From Adiantum capillus-veneris (lineage: Eukaryota; Streptophyta; Polypodiopsida; Polypodiales; Pteridaceae): a stretch of DNA of 64,000 bases. Positions 1-11,338 of this stretch are shown piece after piece (position 1 is the stretch's first letter; each line of letters opens with the position of its first letter). Both the position numbers and the translations under genes were made by a program. The notes under the pieces were generated by a model. It was not told the origin of the DNA. It saw nothing but the letters and a program-made list of their open reading frames with translations, and searched no databases. The DNA is taken from positions 85,836,342-85,900,341 of the forward strand of contig CM043953.1 in assembly GCA_014529385.2 (NCBI GenBank). Direction: 5' to 3'.

Positions 1-1142
1 AAGACAACAAAAATTGTCTTAACCATAGGAATATGGTGGCCTAAATTGCATATGGATGCTGAAGAATTTGTAAAGCATTGTGACGCATGTCAGCGCACGA
101 AGGTGCCGATAAAGAGAGATGAGATTCCATTACGGCCAATGATGGGAGCAAGGGAATTTGCAAAATGGGGCATTGATTTTGTGGGACCTATTTCACCCCC
201 TGCATATCACACCCATATCCAATATATCATTGTGGCTACGGACTATCTCTCAAAATGGGCGGAAGCCAAGGCAACACAAAAAGCAGATGCAAGAACCACT
301 GCACAATTTTTGTATGAGAATGTCTTTGTACGATACGGATTACCAATAGAAATTGTTAGTGATCGAGGGACATATTTTCTTAATGAAGTCATTGAATATC
401 TACTAGAGGAATTCAGGGTCATACATAGAAAATCTGCTCCATATCATCCACAGGCAAATGGACAAGCTGAGGCCACAAATAAAACACTATGTACGGTTCT
501 GACTAAAATTGTATCAGAGTCGAGAACAGACTGGGATCAGCAGTTACACTCAACACTATGGGTATACAGGGTAGCTTACAAAACATAAATAGAAACAACA
601 CCGTATAACATGGTGTTTGGTCTAAATGCTATATTACCCATAGAGTTTTTAATTCCAACTCTACGAGTAGCAAAACGCTTAGAATGGACAGATCATGGGC
701 TCTCTTCAAGAATAGATGATCTTGAAAATCTAGATGAACTTCGCTTGATAGCAGTAGCTTCGATCTATGCTAAAAACAGAAGACAAAAGGAGGTTTTGAC
801 AAGCATGTGCGCATGAAAGAGTTCAAAATAAGTGATTATGTACTTGTTTATACCTTGAAACAACATGGCAAGAAACTTAAGAAGCGAGGGATGGGATCCT
901 TTGTGATTAGTGACATATCACAAAGTGGAGCTGTCAAGCTTGCTACATCAGCAGGTGAAGAAATGCCAAATTGGATTAGTGGGTGTCGATTAAAGAAATA
1001 TTATTTACCACTAACACAGGATATGCTTCAACAAATCCATCAAGAAAAACAATGGATGAAGGAGAAACATAGGGTACGAGAAGAAGCTCAAGCAGAAGCA
1101 AAAGAACGCATTGCAAAAAGATGGCTTCTACGACAACAATAA
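1..1142 (+). pseudogene. Ty3/gypsy integrase, 5'-cut and frame-broken
   Basis: The reading frame enters from outside the window and shows the end of the integrase zinc finger (WWP, then CDACQRTK) followed by the catalytic core. In the stretch from 46, the acidic triad is D44 (WGIDFVG), D106 (VSDRG) and E142 (NGQAEATNK). The D106-E142 spacing is 35 residues, the DD35E signature of retroviral-type integrases, which insert element DNA into the chromosome. A TAA at 586-588 interrupts the frame. The same frame then resumes (PYNMVFGLNAILPIEF) and a frameshift near 790-805 moves the C-terminal domain (DYVLVYTLKQ, GCRLKKYYLP) into the frame of 807-1142. The RT and RNase H parts lie upstream of the window. 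The family is clear, and the stops and frameshift mean this copy is inactive. Confidence 0.9.
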
Positions 1143-1976
1143 CAGTGTGGATCACCGTTGCAAATCAATGCCATTCGACTAACGAATTCTGATAAACACA
1201 TAGTGGAGCCAATAATTGCAGTCAAAGTGGGTAGAAATCAAGTTGAATCGACGGCATTGCTTGATTCTGGAGCTCAAGAAAATTTAATCTCTTACAGATT
1301 ATACAAACAGATCAAGCCCAAAGGTCAACTACATCCTACTCCACAAGTGCTAGAAAGTAGTACATCACATTCGCTGAAATCATTGGGCTGGATTATATTG
1401 CATGTACAAATACATCAATATATTTACCCACACAAGTTTTATGTGGTTGAGGATGACAGCACACAACACCCCATGTTGTTGGGACAACCTTGGCAAAAAG
1501 AGTATAATGTGCAGATAGATTGGAATGCGAATGTAGTCAAGATTCAGCATGCACAAGAACAACAGGTGGTAGCCTTTGCTCAGCAACCGTGGAAGAATCA
1601 GCTGCCAGCAATGCAATCACTGGATAAAGAGCCAAAAGGAAGGGTGCCACTAAATAAAAACGTGATACCCAAGGCTAGCAAACAGGGAACTGCCAACCAT
1701 GCTCACTACAAGCACAAGAACACAAAGTCACTGACCATAGTGAAAAGATCAAGGTTAGCAACACATGACAAACAAGTATGGGTGCGGAAGGATAGAGGTG
1801 ACAGGGCAGACAAACCACAATACAATAGAAGAAATCAAAAGGAGAATACATTTATGTATCCCAAAGAAAATGCTCAGCAACAAATTAAATACGACTCACA
1901 TTTGGATCCCGAAACCAAAACAAAAGGAACTCTCTTCAGTACAAGCAACAATGGAAGGCAGGGACACACAACATAA
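1143..1976 (+). pseudogene. Retropepsin-like aspartic protease ORF directly 3' of integrase
   Basis: This 270-residue frame contains an aspartic-protease active site, LLDSGAQENLIS (DSG near residue 36 counted from 1158), and the downstream LLGQPW motif (about 107-112) that packs against the active site in retroelement proteases. The tail is rich in Lys, Gln and Asn. It is in the same frame as the integrase C-terminus, and only the TAA at 1140-1142 separates them. There is no in-frame ATG before the DSG motif, as expected for a segment of a longer polyprotein rather than a separate gene. Protease normally lies between Gag and RT, so its place after integrase is odd. It could be a rearranged element, a tandem junction with a second copy, or a true IN-PR arrangement. 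Confidence 0.75.
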
Positions 1977-2366
1977 GGATCTGACAAACTGATTTATGTG
2001 GGTGCCAATCAGCAGCAAAACAATGACAACCGTGGAAGTAGCAATAAACCTACCAAAACCGGAAAAGAAAAGCTACAAATGGAAACCCAAAGAGACAAAG
2101 ACAATGGCCAATTCAGCCAAGACAATTCTTTCCAAGGAGACAACTACGGCCATATCGACAATAGCGGCAAACCAAGCGACTTTTGCAAGAAAGACTATGA
2201 AACAAAGAGCAGTGGAGTTACAACTTTTGCTTGCAAAGAAAATCTGTCAACCAAATCAAGAACCAACAAGAAACCTCAACGGCGAATGCCAATAAGCATA
2301 TTGCTTATACCCTTCTCTTGCACAACATTAATTTTTCCATGCATTGACCCAGCATGCATAATATAG
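1977..2366 (+). pseudogene. Basic Gln/Asn/Lys-rich tail of the same frame
   Basis: The frame of the protease ORF continues after the TAA at 1974-1976 for about 120 codons, low in complexity and rich in Q, N, K and S, until a stop at 2364-2366. I recognise no domain. It may be a decayed 3' extension of the element's coding region. Confidence 0.4.
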
Positions 2367-2453
2367 GGCCACATTACACGGCCAAGCATTAGCATGAGTT
2401 TTCACCCATGCACGACACATACACCGAGGTGATACCTTGTCATCCGGAAGGAC

Positions 2454-2475
2454 TCCGGCTAGGAGGGGGGGAGGC
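2454..2475 (+). promoter_or_regulatory. Possible polypurine tract ending the first element
   Basis: A purine run (aggagggggggagg) lies about 90 bp after the basic ORF and resembles the clear PPT of element E at 8531-8543. No TG-starting LTR follows it recognisably, so the call is weak. Confidence 0.35.
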
Positions 2476-4022
2476 ATTCTCAAATGCGAACCCAATGGCA
2501 AAAAGAGCAAAAAAGGGCATGTTTTTTGACTATTTTAAGGGTTGTCGTTTGATTGCAAATTTTTTTGGACTAACCCAAGTACATATGCCTTTATACAGCA
2601 TGAATCTACAAGTATATGGGGCCATACGCCAAATCAAGTCCCTAGGTGTATGTATATAAGTAAAAATAGCCATTTTTCGGGCAAAATATTGGTAAAACGG
2701 AGAAATCCGGCCATAAAAATTGCATGTGAGTGTATATAATATTTTGCGGTGATATTTTTGATTAATTTTGATTTTTGGAGATTTTTTGGGTTTAATTTGC
2801 TATTTTCCTTTCAATTTTACTAATTTTCGTAATGAAAAAAAAACATATGGGGATGATCAGTGACTATAGGACCTATGGTACACTGGGGGTGCAATTATGT
2901 GAATGGAGCAGAAAGCGTGTTTTGCCATATTTTGACCGAAACGTCAAATTTCTCGTAAACTGGGCAAATGGAGTCCAAATCAAGAAATTTTTTAGCCTAA
3001 ACCACATCTTGCAAGAAGTTGGGAGCACATGTCAAATCTCATGAAAAGTGGTTCAGGAATCCCATTATAAGAAATTCTGACTTTATTTTAAGCTTATTTC
3101 CACTATTGACTTTTGAGAGAGAGCTTCTGCCACCTAGAGCGAACGGAACTTCCAACAGCTTCTACGATGCACACGACTACCCGAAAGGCTCCAGACATGA
3201 GAGGTCGGCTCACCACTTTGAGCTTTTCGCGCATGTTTGTCGTTTTGTCGCGAAACTAGCGTAGGGTTCACACAGAAAGCGGGCAGTAGAAACCTACAGG
3301 TAGAAGTGACTACCTACTAACGGCTAACCCAAAAGCAATGAGACTTCATCGGAAGCTTACCCTAGCATAGGAGACCACTTTTGGATAACCAAAGGCAGTA
3401 GAAAAACATAAGAAAAACCCTAATTCCTAGAGCCCCGCAAGAGGCCATCAAATGGAAAATCGGCGGAAAGGCGCCCAAATGCTACCAAAACTCATGGCTA
3501 GGAGCATCTCAACATGTTCGACGAGTCTATATAGCCCGCATGGCCAACAGGTGACCCGAAGTGGCACTAAACTTCAGAAACGGCATCAGACACACAAAGC
3601 GTCAAATAGCTCTCGCGGCCAAACCGCATGTCTGTTTGCCACCAAACTTCACGAGCGGCTTTCCTAGACCATCAACAACCAAATCCTATGGTGGTAGACC
3701 ACCAAAAGTCATTGAAGACATGTAAACGGAACCAAAGGTGCTTCCAGAGTGACAAATTGCCAAACGGAGCTCCGGTGAAGCCAAAGTCGACAAAAACCAT
3801 ACAGCAAGGATCCCCAAGGGATCGGGAAGCTATGGAGACCAACATCAAGAAATTTCATCGCCAAAAAGCACTCCAAAAGTCAAAAAACGGTTCGGAGGCT
3901 CTGAAATCCACACAGGGAGTTACTTTCTATCTATTTGACTTTTTGGTTGAAATAGGGCTTAAAAGGGACTCAGGGGGACTAAAGGCAGGCACAGTAGCAA
4001 TCTCCACAAAAATTTTATCAGG
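2476..4022. other. Non-coding, TE-derived spacer
   Basis: No convincing ORF is present. TATA-like stretches occur near 2650 and 2733 (gtatataa), as might remain from a degenerate LTR. Nothing else could be supported here. Confidence 0.4.
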
Positions 4023-4901
4023 AGACATCCTACACGTAGGATGTCTCAAGTCCATTTCTGGGCACCACCCCCAACATCTCTCATCACACAAAGTTTTTGA
4101 ATAGCCTTTACATGCTAGCCACCAAGTTTCATTACATATGGACAAAAATTGACCTCATATGCATGAAAAAACGCAAAGTTAGGGCATAGAGGCAATAATG
4201 GGCCATAGACCTACCAAAACTTTTCCAAATCACATGAAACTTTCACAATACACTCATGATCACATTGCCAAGCTATCTATGTGGTCACATGCAAAAAATG
4301 ATGAAATAGACATCCTACACGTAGGATATCTAAATGACATTTTTGGCCCACAGATGGTGTTTTTCAATTCCAGATCTCTTCATATCACCTTCAAGAGCTC
4401 ATATATCAAGTTTCAAGCCATTCCCATCACTTTTGGCCCCCAACACCTCCAAGATATACTTTTTGAGCCCAAAAACACTACAAATGCTCTTACCAACACC
4501 AAATCTTGTCCAAGTCAAAATCCAAGAGCAGGGCCATGTTTTACATGACAAGAGCTACCCACATAACAAATCTCAAGCAATTTTGATGAAATAGACATCC
4601 TACGCATAGGATGTCTCCAGCTCAATTTTGACCTTCTGTGCAAGAAATGAACTCATGGGAGCCATTACCATGGTGCAAGGAGCTCATATGTTAAATTCCA
4701 ACCCATTTGAATATTATTTGCGACCTGTTTTGGACATCCTACCAAATTGTGAGCCAAAAAGCCTGAAGCTGCCCAAAAATGCACTTTTTGATGCCCAAAC
4801 CCAATTCCAATCATATAGCCATGTTCAACAGATCAAGGGCCACCAGCCTGCCAATTTTCACCAAAAACTGATGAAAAAGACATCCTACGCGTAGGATGTC
4901 T
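4023..4901. repeat. Diverged 285-bp tandem array marked by four palindromes
   Basis: 24-bp palindromes with arms AGACATCCTAC / GTAGGATGTCT start at 4023, 4308, 4593 and 4878, exactly 285 bp apart each time. The fourth is perfect. The first has a 2-nt centre, and the second and third carry single changes in one arm. Flanking bases are partly shared (gatgaaatagacatcc before copies 2 and 3, similar before copy 4), while the rest of each unit has diverged strongly. No palindrome is present one unit earlier, near 3738. The array lies just upstream of the Gag-like ORF of element E and may be part of its leader. Confidence 0.85.
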
Positions 4902-5063
4902 AAATGATAAATTTTAGCCAGAATGATACTGTGAGCACATGCAAGGTTTCCCAAGTTCCTTTTAAGTTTTATTTTCAATTTTCAAGTCATTTGAATAGTT
5001 AAAACTTAGTTTCTCCGATATGGAAAAAACGCTAACTTCGGATTATTGAGTGCAACAGGATCC
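4902..5063 (+). other. Leader before the Gag-like ORF
   Basis: An AT-rich 160-bp stretch ends at the ATG at 5064. I see no primer-binding site or 5' LTR, so the 5' end of element E is either missing or not recognisable. Confidence 0.3.
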
Positions 5064-8000
5064 ATGGCAGCCGCAAAATCACCGGCCAAGAAGAAAAGGA
5101 TGACGATAAAAGACTACTTGGAAGAAGTAGAGCCGTTTGTCATCCCAGAAGGAACTCTGAAGCCAACCAACACATGGATTCAGGAGGATTTGTTAGAGTC
5201 CAACGACTTGAACATTTACCAAGGTGTGTTCAAAGATACTGAAGGAAATGCAATAGAGCTTCCCATGCTACCTCGGGAGCTCAATGAGTTTTTCAGAAGC
5301 AAGATGGCAAAGTACCTGGAGAAGATAGATCTCCATAACTATTTTGAAGCTGTGCCGGCAGGAATCGACATCAAAAGAGTGTGGGAATTCGTAACTACAA
5401 TCAAAGAAGATGGAATGGCCAGAGTCACTGATCTGCAGGGCAAGCCAGACACTATGATTGTAATCACAGAGAGAGTGGTGGCAGCCGCACTAGACCTCTC
5501 CAATAAAGGGGATAGTGTAACCAAAAGAAGAGATGAAGTCAAGGTATACTCTGAAAAGAAGAGCAACTACACCTTTAAAAATATAGCAAACCCTAAAGTG
5601 GCGGTCATAAGACAACTTTATAACGAATACTTCCATATGTGTACAAAGCGGCCACAAAAGTACAGAATTCCGCCTGGAGCCATTGCCACCACCTTCACCT
5701 GGGTAATGCAGAAGAGCAAGCCAAAGGTGATCAACTATGCTGCTTATATCCATGACAGTCTGGTGAAGATGGGCAGCAAGAACCCCACCTAAATTGTGCT
5801 GGGTGAGCTGATAACGAAAGGGTTTTATGGGGCATTGCACGCAAAGGGAAGATGGCCTGACCCACCATCACAGAATGACTGGCTAAGGCTCAAGGAAGAT
5901 AAAGAGGATGAACGGCCCAAAGCACTCAGGGTAGCAACACATTTGAAGCTCCGGTTAGAGACCGTGCAAGAGGAGCAGCTAGAGTTGAAGATGGGAAAGA
6001 AGGAAACTGTACAAGTGCCGGTCAAAGAGACAAAATCAAAGAAAGCGGCACGGTTAGAAAGATTAATGGAAAACTTCAGAGTTGAAAGAGACCTCAAGGG
6101 AGATTTGAGTGAGTTATGGAAGCCGTCCCTGGAAGCCATGTCGGGGTCATCCCAAAGGGTGCACAGAGATAGGTTTGAAGATTATATCAAAAATTTTGAG
6201 ATCCTAGATGCTACAGCAGAAAACATCCCTAACATCCCATTTACAGAAGAAGGAGTGGATGAAGTACGACTGCAACTTCTAGAAGAGCATGAAGGCCAGG
6301 AAAGAGAGCGGAAGACCAAGGCGGACCGGGACTTCAAGAAGAAGCCACCAACTCCACCGTCAAGCTCGGAATCCAGCCCACCGCCATCACCACCTCCTCA
6401 TAGCCCTCCACAAACCCAACGAAAGGAGGAGGAATAAGAAGATTTTCAACAAGAAAAGAGCCAAGAGCAAGAGCAGCAAGAAGAAGATGAACAGAAAGAG
6501 GAAAAGATAGATCCAGAGGAAAGAAGTGTTAACACATTTCGTGATCTACTAGCTACGGGATATTCAAGAGAACAGGCAGCTACAGTAGCATTTGACTTGG
6601 CAAGCACAAGGCCCAAAGAATAGATGCTGAGCCTGCGGTTAGTGGAACTAAAACAGATGGCCACTGATACAGTGGACTTGCAGCCACCCACCAATGATTG
6701 GGATGTGGTGATGAACAAGCTAACCGGGCTCAGGGCACAATCAATGGCCACAGAAAGTGAGATGTCTAATCTCAAAGCCAATGAAGTTTTTATCAAATCC
6801 GAAGTAGACACACTACAAAGACAGAACCAAGAGCATATAGAGAAATAAGCAGAGCTGCAAGCCAGTCTGGCCACGGCATTACAAAGATGCCGCAAGATGG
6901 AACGAGGGAATCAAGCAGCAGCTCAAAGACTACAAAGAGGTGAAGAAGAATACAGAAAACTCAGCAAGACATTCACAGATGCAGAGAGGGAAAGGGACAA
7001 CCTAACCCTACAACTTGCTGAAGAATCCAAGGAAGTGGAAACATTGAGAAATGCCAAGGAAAAGGTAGAGCTAGAGAATGAGGCGAGCCAGGATGAGGTA
7101 ATAAGCTTAAAGATTATATGAAACTCAAAGATCAAACCATCCAACGGCTACGGGAATCTCCTGCCAGAGTCAGAGCTGCTAGCTGGACTCACACCACTTC
7201 AAAGACGGAGCTTTATGAAGAACAAATGAAAGAGCTCCAAAAGGAGTTAACCTTAGAGAAAAAGCATAGGCTGATGATGGCCGAGGGGTCAGTGGTCATG
7301 CAAATCCGCATGGAAAAAGAGCACAAAGCAATGCAGAATGAGCTAGAAACCATCAAGAGAAAGCTCGAAGAGGCGGAAAAGATAAATCCACATCTAAATG
7401 ACCTCCTTGTGAATATGGGAGAGCAAGCTGAAGCAGAAAAGAAGATATTTTAGAAACAAATAGAACAGCTGAGAGGCCAACAACAAACAGAAGAGTAGTT
7501 TAGCACTGGGCCAGTAGCCATGGAGGGAATAGACATAGAGAATGTGGCAGATCCAGTGGACACCACCATGCAAGAGGAAGTCCTTGTAGGACCCTCACAA
7601 GAGCCACAAGATCCGACAGAGGAAGAAGAAGAGAAGCTGCAAAAAGAAATAGAAGCAGTAGTCAAAGACACAGCCAGAGAAGCTTTGGAATGGTACCAGA
7701 GGGTCTTTAAATCAATGACTATTCAGAAGATAGATGCCAGCAGCCTTCGGCATGAATGGCTACGACCCTCTCTCCCATATCCTCTGCTAAAATAGGAAGT
7801 TGCCACAATCAACAAGAGGATCAGAGAGGAGCCAACAATGCCAATGTACAAAGCAGACATCTCCAAGACGGAAGGAGTAAAGTTGATAGTCAACTCTCAA
7901 CCCAGGTGGAGAAAGGCATGGCTGACAAAATATCCACAATATCTAATCCAGCTGGTAGAGGCACCTAAAGTCATCAAAGATAACCTAACTTTCTGCCCTC

Positions 8001-8491
8001 TACCAAGGATGTGAACCTAGAAGGCCCATGAGCTATTGCAAAGAAGCCAACCTACTTGGCTAAATTACCTGAAGCTGCCAGGCTCGAAGTAAAGCGAGAG
8101 AATAAGTATTCAATACATGGTGAAAACCATGACGGGTGCCATCAAATTGTTCACTGGCTCGCCTGACCTATCTTGCATCATGATGCAAAAGATTTGAAAA
8201 ACACTTTTGGCAGTCTTTGAGACATTCAAACCAGGCCAAGCGACAGACAATATCTTCTTCTTTCAAGATACATATAGATGCGCATACGATCTGTCTGGTC
8301 AGCCATCCCACGAGGTGATACATGCATTGTATCAAAGGATTATGTTTTTGCCATCCTATCACCTCCAGGCCTTTGAAGAAGCTTTCTACACCGACTTCTT
8401 CACAATCAGCACTGACATATTTAGCCCAACGCTATTGGCTCAACATGCAAGATATGAGTCACTCCTCAAGATGAGAGAAAGCCTAAGATGA
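5064..8491 (+). pseudogene. Gag-like/coiled-coil ORF of non-autonomous LTR element E
   Basis: From the ATG at 5064 one frame runs to 6848 and beyond, broken by TAA at 5790-5792, TAA at 6435-6437, TAG at 6621-6623 and TAA at 6846-6848. A shift near 7118 moves it one frame over, and it continues with further stops to 8491. The N-terminal ~240 residues are a globular basic domain (motifs TIKDYLEEVEPF, RVWEFVTTIKEDG, VVAAALDLSNKGDSV) reminiscent of plant transposon-type Gag/mobile-domain proteins, though I cannot name the family. Next come a proline/serine linker near 6340-6420 and long Glu/Lys/Gln-rich coiled coil from about 6440 to 7680. The end (VFETFKPGQATD) is globular. No protease, RT, RNase H or integrase is present. 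The PPT and LTR directly downstream make this a non-autonomous element. Confidence 0.65.
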
Positions 8492-8530
8492 AGAAGCAAC
8501 TCAACAGCCATGTCGGGGATGACATGAACA

Positions 8531-8543
8531 AGGAGGGGGGGAG
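8531..8543 (+). promoter_or_regulatory. Polypurine tract of element E
   Basis: The run aggagggggggag immediately precedes TGTTAG, the expected layout of the plus-strand primer site next to a 3' LTR. Confidence 0.75.
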
Positions 8544-9469
8544 TGTTAGAAGCTGGACACACCCTACGGAAAATGACTGCTCGGCAGATTATTATTTTTT
8601 GTAGCTATTCATTTATTGAGAAAACCCGACATTTCATCTTTGTAAATATTGGGGCTTACAGAAGTTTCCAGATTGTATCCTAGTTTTGACATTTAGATTG
8701 AGTAGATGGTTAAATTGGAACATTAGGGTTTGAGATTGTAAGGTATTTATACCTCTTTTTTTACCTTAATGAAAGATCTTTGTCATTTTTAAAAAGTACT
8801 ACCTATGATGAGTGAGCGTACTATGTAAAAAAGAGAGTGAGAGCTTCATCTTGACGCTACGCGTGCACCGGTGGTCGGAATCGAGTATGGAGAAGTGCAG
8901 CGTGTTGCCCCCGACGAGAGCTACATGCCAATACCTAATTGCGTGCGTACGGTCCGGTTTTGCGAGCTCCATCTATGAGCTTCATCTGGTAATTCGGTGA
9001 GCATACGTTGTCTGTTTTTGCATTGCAGCATATCCACGCGTTCGCATTGAGTAGAGATACACATTAGGTAGTTTAGTTTTTGAAAACGACGACGTGCTGA
9101 TTTCGTCAGACATCTTATGTGATTTTGCACCGGAGTTTGGGATTGAGATTTTGGTTAATGGATCTTAGGGAGAGCGACCTATTGGTGTTAGTAGGGTCTC
9201 CTTCAAGTTCCGTGGCGTATCGAGATTGTTTGATGGGTATTCGGTTCTAGAAAGCATTGTAGGAAGTTTTGTCTTATGCACTCGTGAAGGCTGTAGCTTA
9301 GACATTGGATAGATACCTCTGTAGGAATTAGTTAGGAGTCCGTCGAGTGTAGATTGACACCCTATGCTTGCTTCCACGCGCCTGCGGGTCGAGCTTTTCC
9401 CTTAGCTGACAAATCTTGTTAGGTGAGTTCTCGCTGTGCTGACGTCCGTCGTGTCGTATCCGTCCAACA
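8544..9469 (+). mobile_element. Putative 3' LTR of element E
   Basis: The sequence starts TGTTAGAAGC right after the PPT and ends in TCCAACA where the satellite motif gtggtggacc begins, giving about 926 bp with TG...CA ends. It contains a TATA-like ggtatttatacc near 8741. No second copy is present in the window, so both ends are inferred from the PPT and from the sharp junction with the satellite. Confidence 0.6.
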
Positions 9470-11334
9470 GTGGTGGACCTTGGAACAAAACCCCCATGTA
9501 AAGCATGTCATGGGAATTACAAGTGGTGAGATAAAATACCATTCAAGATATAACCTTATAGGTTGGACAAGTGGTGGATCGTAACACCCAATTCCTCTTA
9601 ATATAGTGACATAGAGTGGACAAGTGGTGAATCCTGAGACCAAACCCACTAGGGATAGTAGGTTGGACATGTGGTTGACCTTGAATGTAAATCCCCCATG
9701 TACGAAATATCATGGGTTTTGGGTATTTCAATGGATCCTAGCATGTTGGAGACATGGTGGAACTTACTTCTCTCCATGTTTCAATGGAGCCTATCTAGGA
9801 GAAATGATGGAGGATCCTTCTCTCCATGTTTCAATGGAGCCTAGCTTGGACAAGTTTTAGACCATTGTTTCACTCTATGTTTGAATATAGTTAGCTTGGA
9901 CTAGTGGTGGATCTTGGAATGAAACTCCCATGTAAAACATAGCATCGGCATTTCAAGTGGCGAGAAAGGATACCATTTAAGATATAACCTTATAGGTTGG
10001 ACAAGTGGTGGAACTTAACCCCGGGGAGGTCACCTAATAAAAATGTAACCTATCACGTGAGTTAAACAAAAGGGTATTTAAAGTTCTTGAAACTTACAGA
10101 AATGTATATACAAAAGGGTATTATTTTTTAAAATTTGAAAAAAACTTACAGATTTAAAAAGCAAAGGTTACATTATATTCTTAACAAAATTCAGATAAGG
10201 GATTTTACAAACATGTCTTGAACGCACGTGATATGGTAGTTTTACACATAGTGAACCCCCCGGGACTTTAACACATTGTTCTTCTTAATATAATGACATA
10301 GAGTGTACAAGTGGTGAATCTTGAAACCAAACCACTCATGCTACTAGGGATAATAGGCTTAACAAGTGGTGGGCCTTAAAATAAAACCCCCTAGAGTGTT
10401 TCAATGGACAAGTGTTGGACCTTTGTCTCACTCTATGTTTGAATAGAGTTAGCTTGGAAATGTGGTGGACCTTGGAACAAAACCCCTATATAAAACATAT
10501 CATGGGCATTAGTGGTGAGAAAAAATACCATTCAATATATAACCTTATAGGTTGGACAAGTGGTGGACCTTAACACCCAATTATTCTTAATATAATGACA
10601 TAGAGTGGACAAGTGGTGAATCATGAGGCCAAACCTACTAGGGATAATAGGCTGAAAAAGTGGTGAACCTTAAATGTAAACCCCCCATGTACAAAATATC
10701 ACTCATGCTACTAGGAATAATTTGGTATTAAGGTTCATGTTTCAATGGAGCCTAGCTTGGAAAATTGGTGGACCTTTGTTTCTCTCTATGTTTCAATAGA
10801 GTTATCTTGGACAAGTGGTGGACCTTGGAACAAAACCCCCATGTAAAGCATGTCATGGGAATTACAAGTGGTGAGAAAAAATACCATTCAAGATATAATC
10901 TTATAGGTTGGACAAATGGTGGTCCTTAACACCCAATTCCTCTTAATATAATGACATAGAGTGGACAAGTGGTGAATCATGAGACCAAACCTACTAGGGA
11001 TAATAGGTTGGACAAGTGGTGGACCTTGAATGTAAACCCCCTATGCACAAAATATCATGGGTTTTGGGTATTTCACTAGAGCCTAGCATCTTGGAGACAT
11101 GGTAGATCTTACTTCTCTCCATGTTTCAACGGAGCGTATCTAGGAGAAACGGTGGAGGTTCCTTCTCTCCATGTTTCAATGGAGCCTAACTTAGACAAGT
11201 GGTGGACCTTTGTTTCTCTCTATGTTTCAATAGAGTTAGCTTGGACAAGTGGTGGACCTTGGAATGAAACCCCCATGTAAAACGTATCATGGGCATATCA
11301 AGTGGTGAGAAAGGATACCATTTAAGATATAACC
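9470..11334. repeat. Satellite array, block 1 (unit about 435 bp)
   Basis: Repeats built on ggttggacaagtggtgga and ctccatgtttcaatggagcc. Anchoring on aagatataacc gives start-to-start distances of 434 bp (9545 to 9979) and 434 bp (10890 to 11324), with one short unit of 356 bp and one of 555 bp that holds an insertion. Each unit contains several related ~55-60-bp subrepeats, so this is a higher-order repeat. Short ORFs in it are by-products of the repeat. Confidence 0.9.
10019..10264. mobile_element. Small MITE inside the satellite
   Basis: A 246-bp AT-rich insertion begins CCCCGGGGAGGTCAC and ends GTGAACCCCCCGGG, which are imperfect terminal inverted repeats of about 14 bp. It interrupts the satellite sentence gtggtggaccttaacac. 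Flanks read ACTTAA on the left and ACTTTAA on the right, an imperfect candidate target duplication. No coding capacity. Confidence 0.6.
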
Positions 11335-11338
11335 TTAA

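Noticed and set aside
5490-5840. Minus-strand ORF opposite the Gag-like frame
   Set aside because: A shadow of the plus-strand coding region, with no domain.
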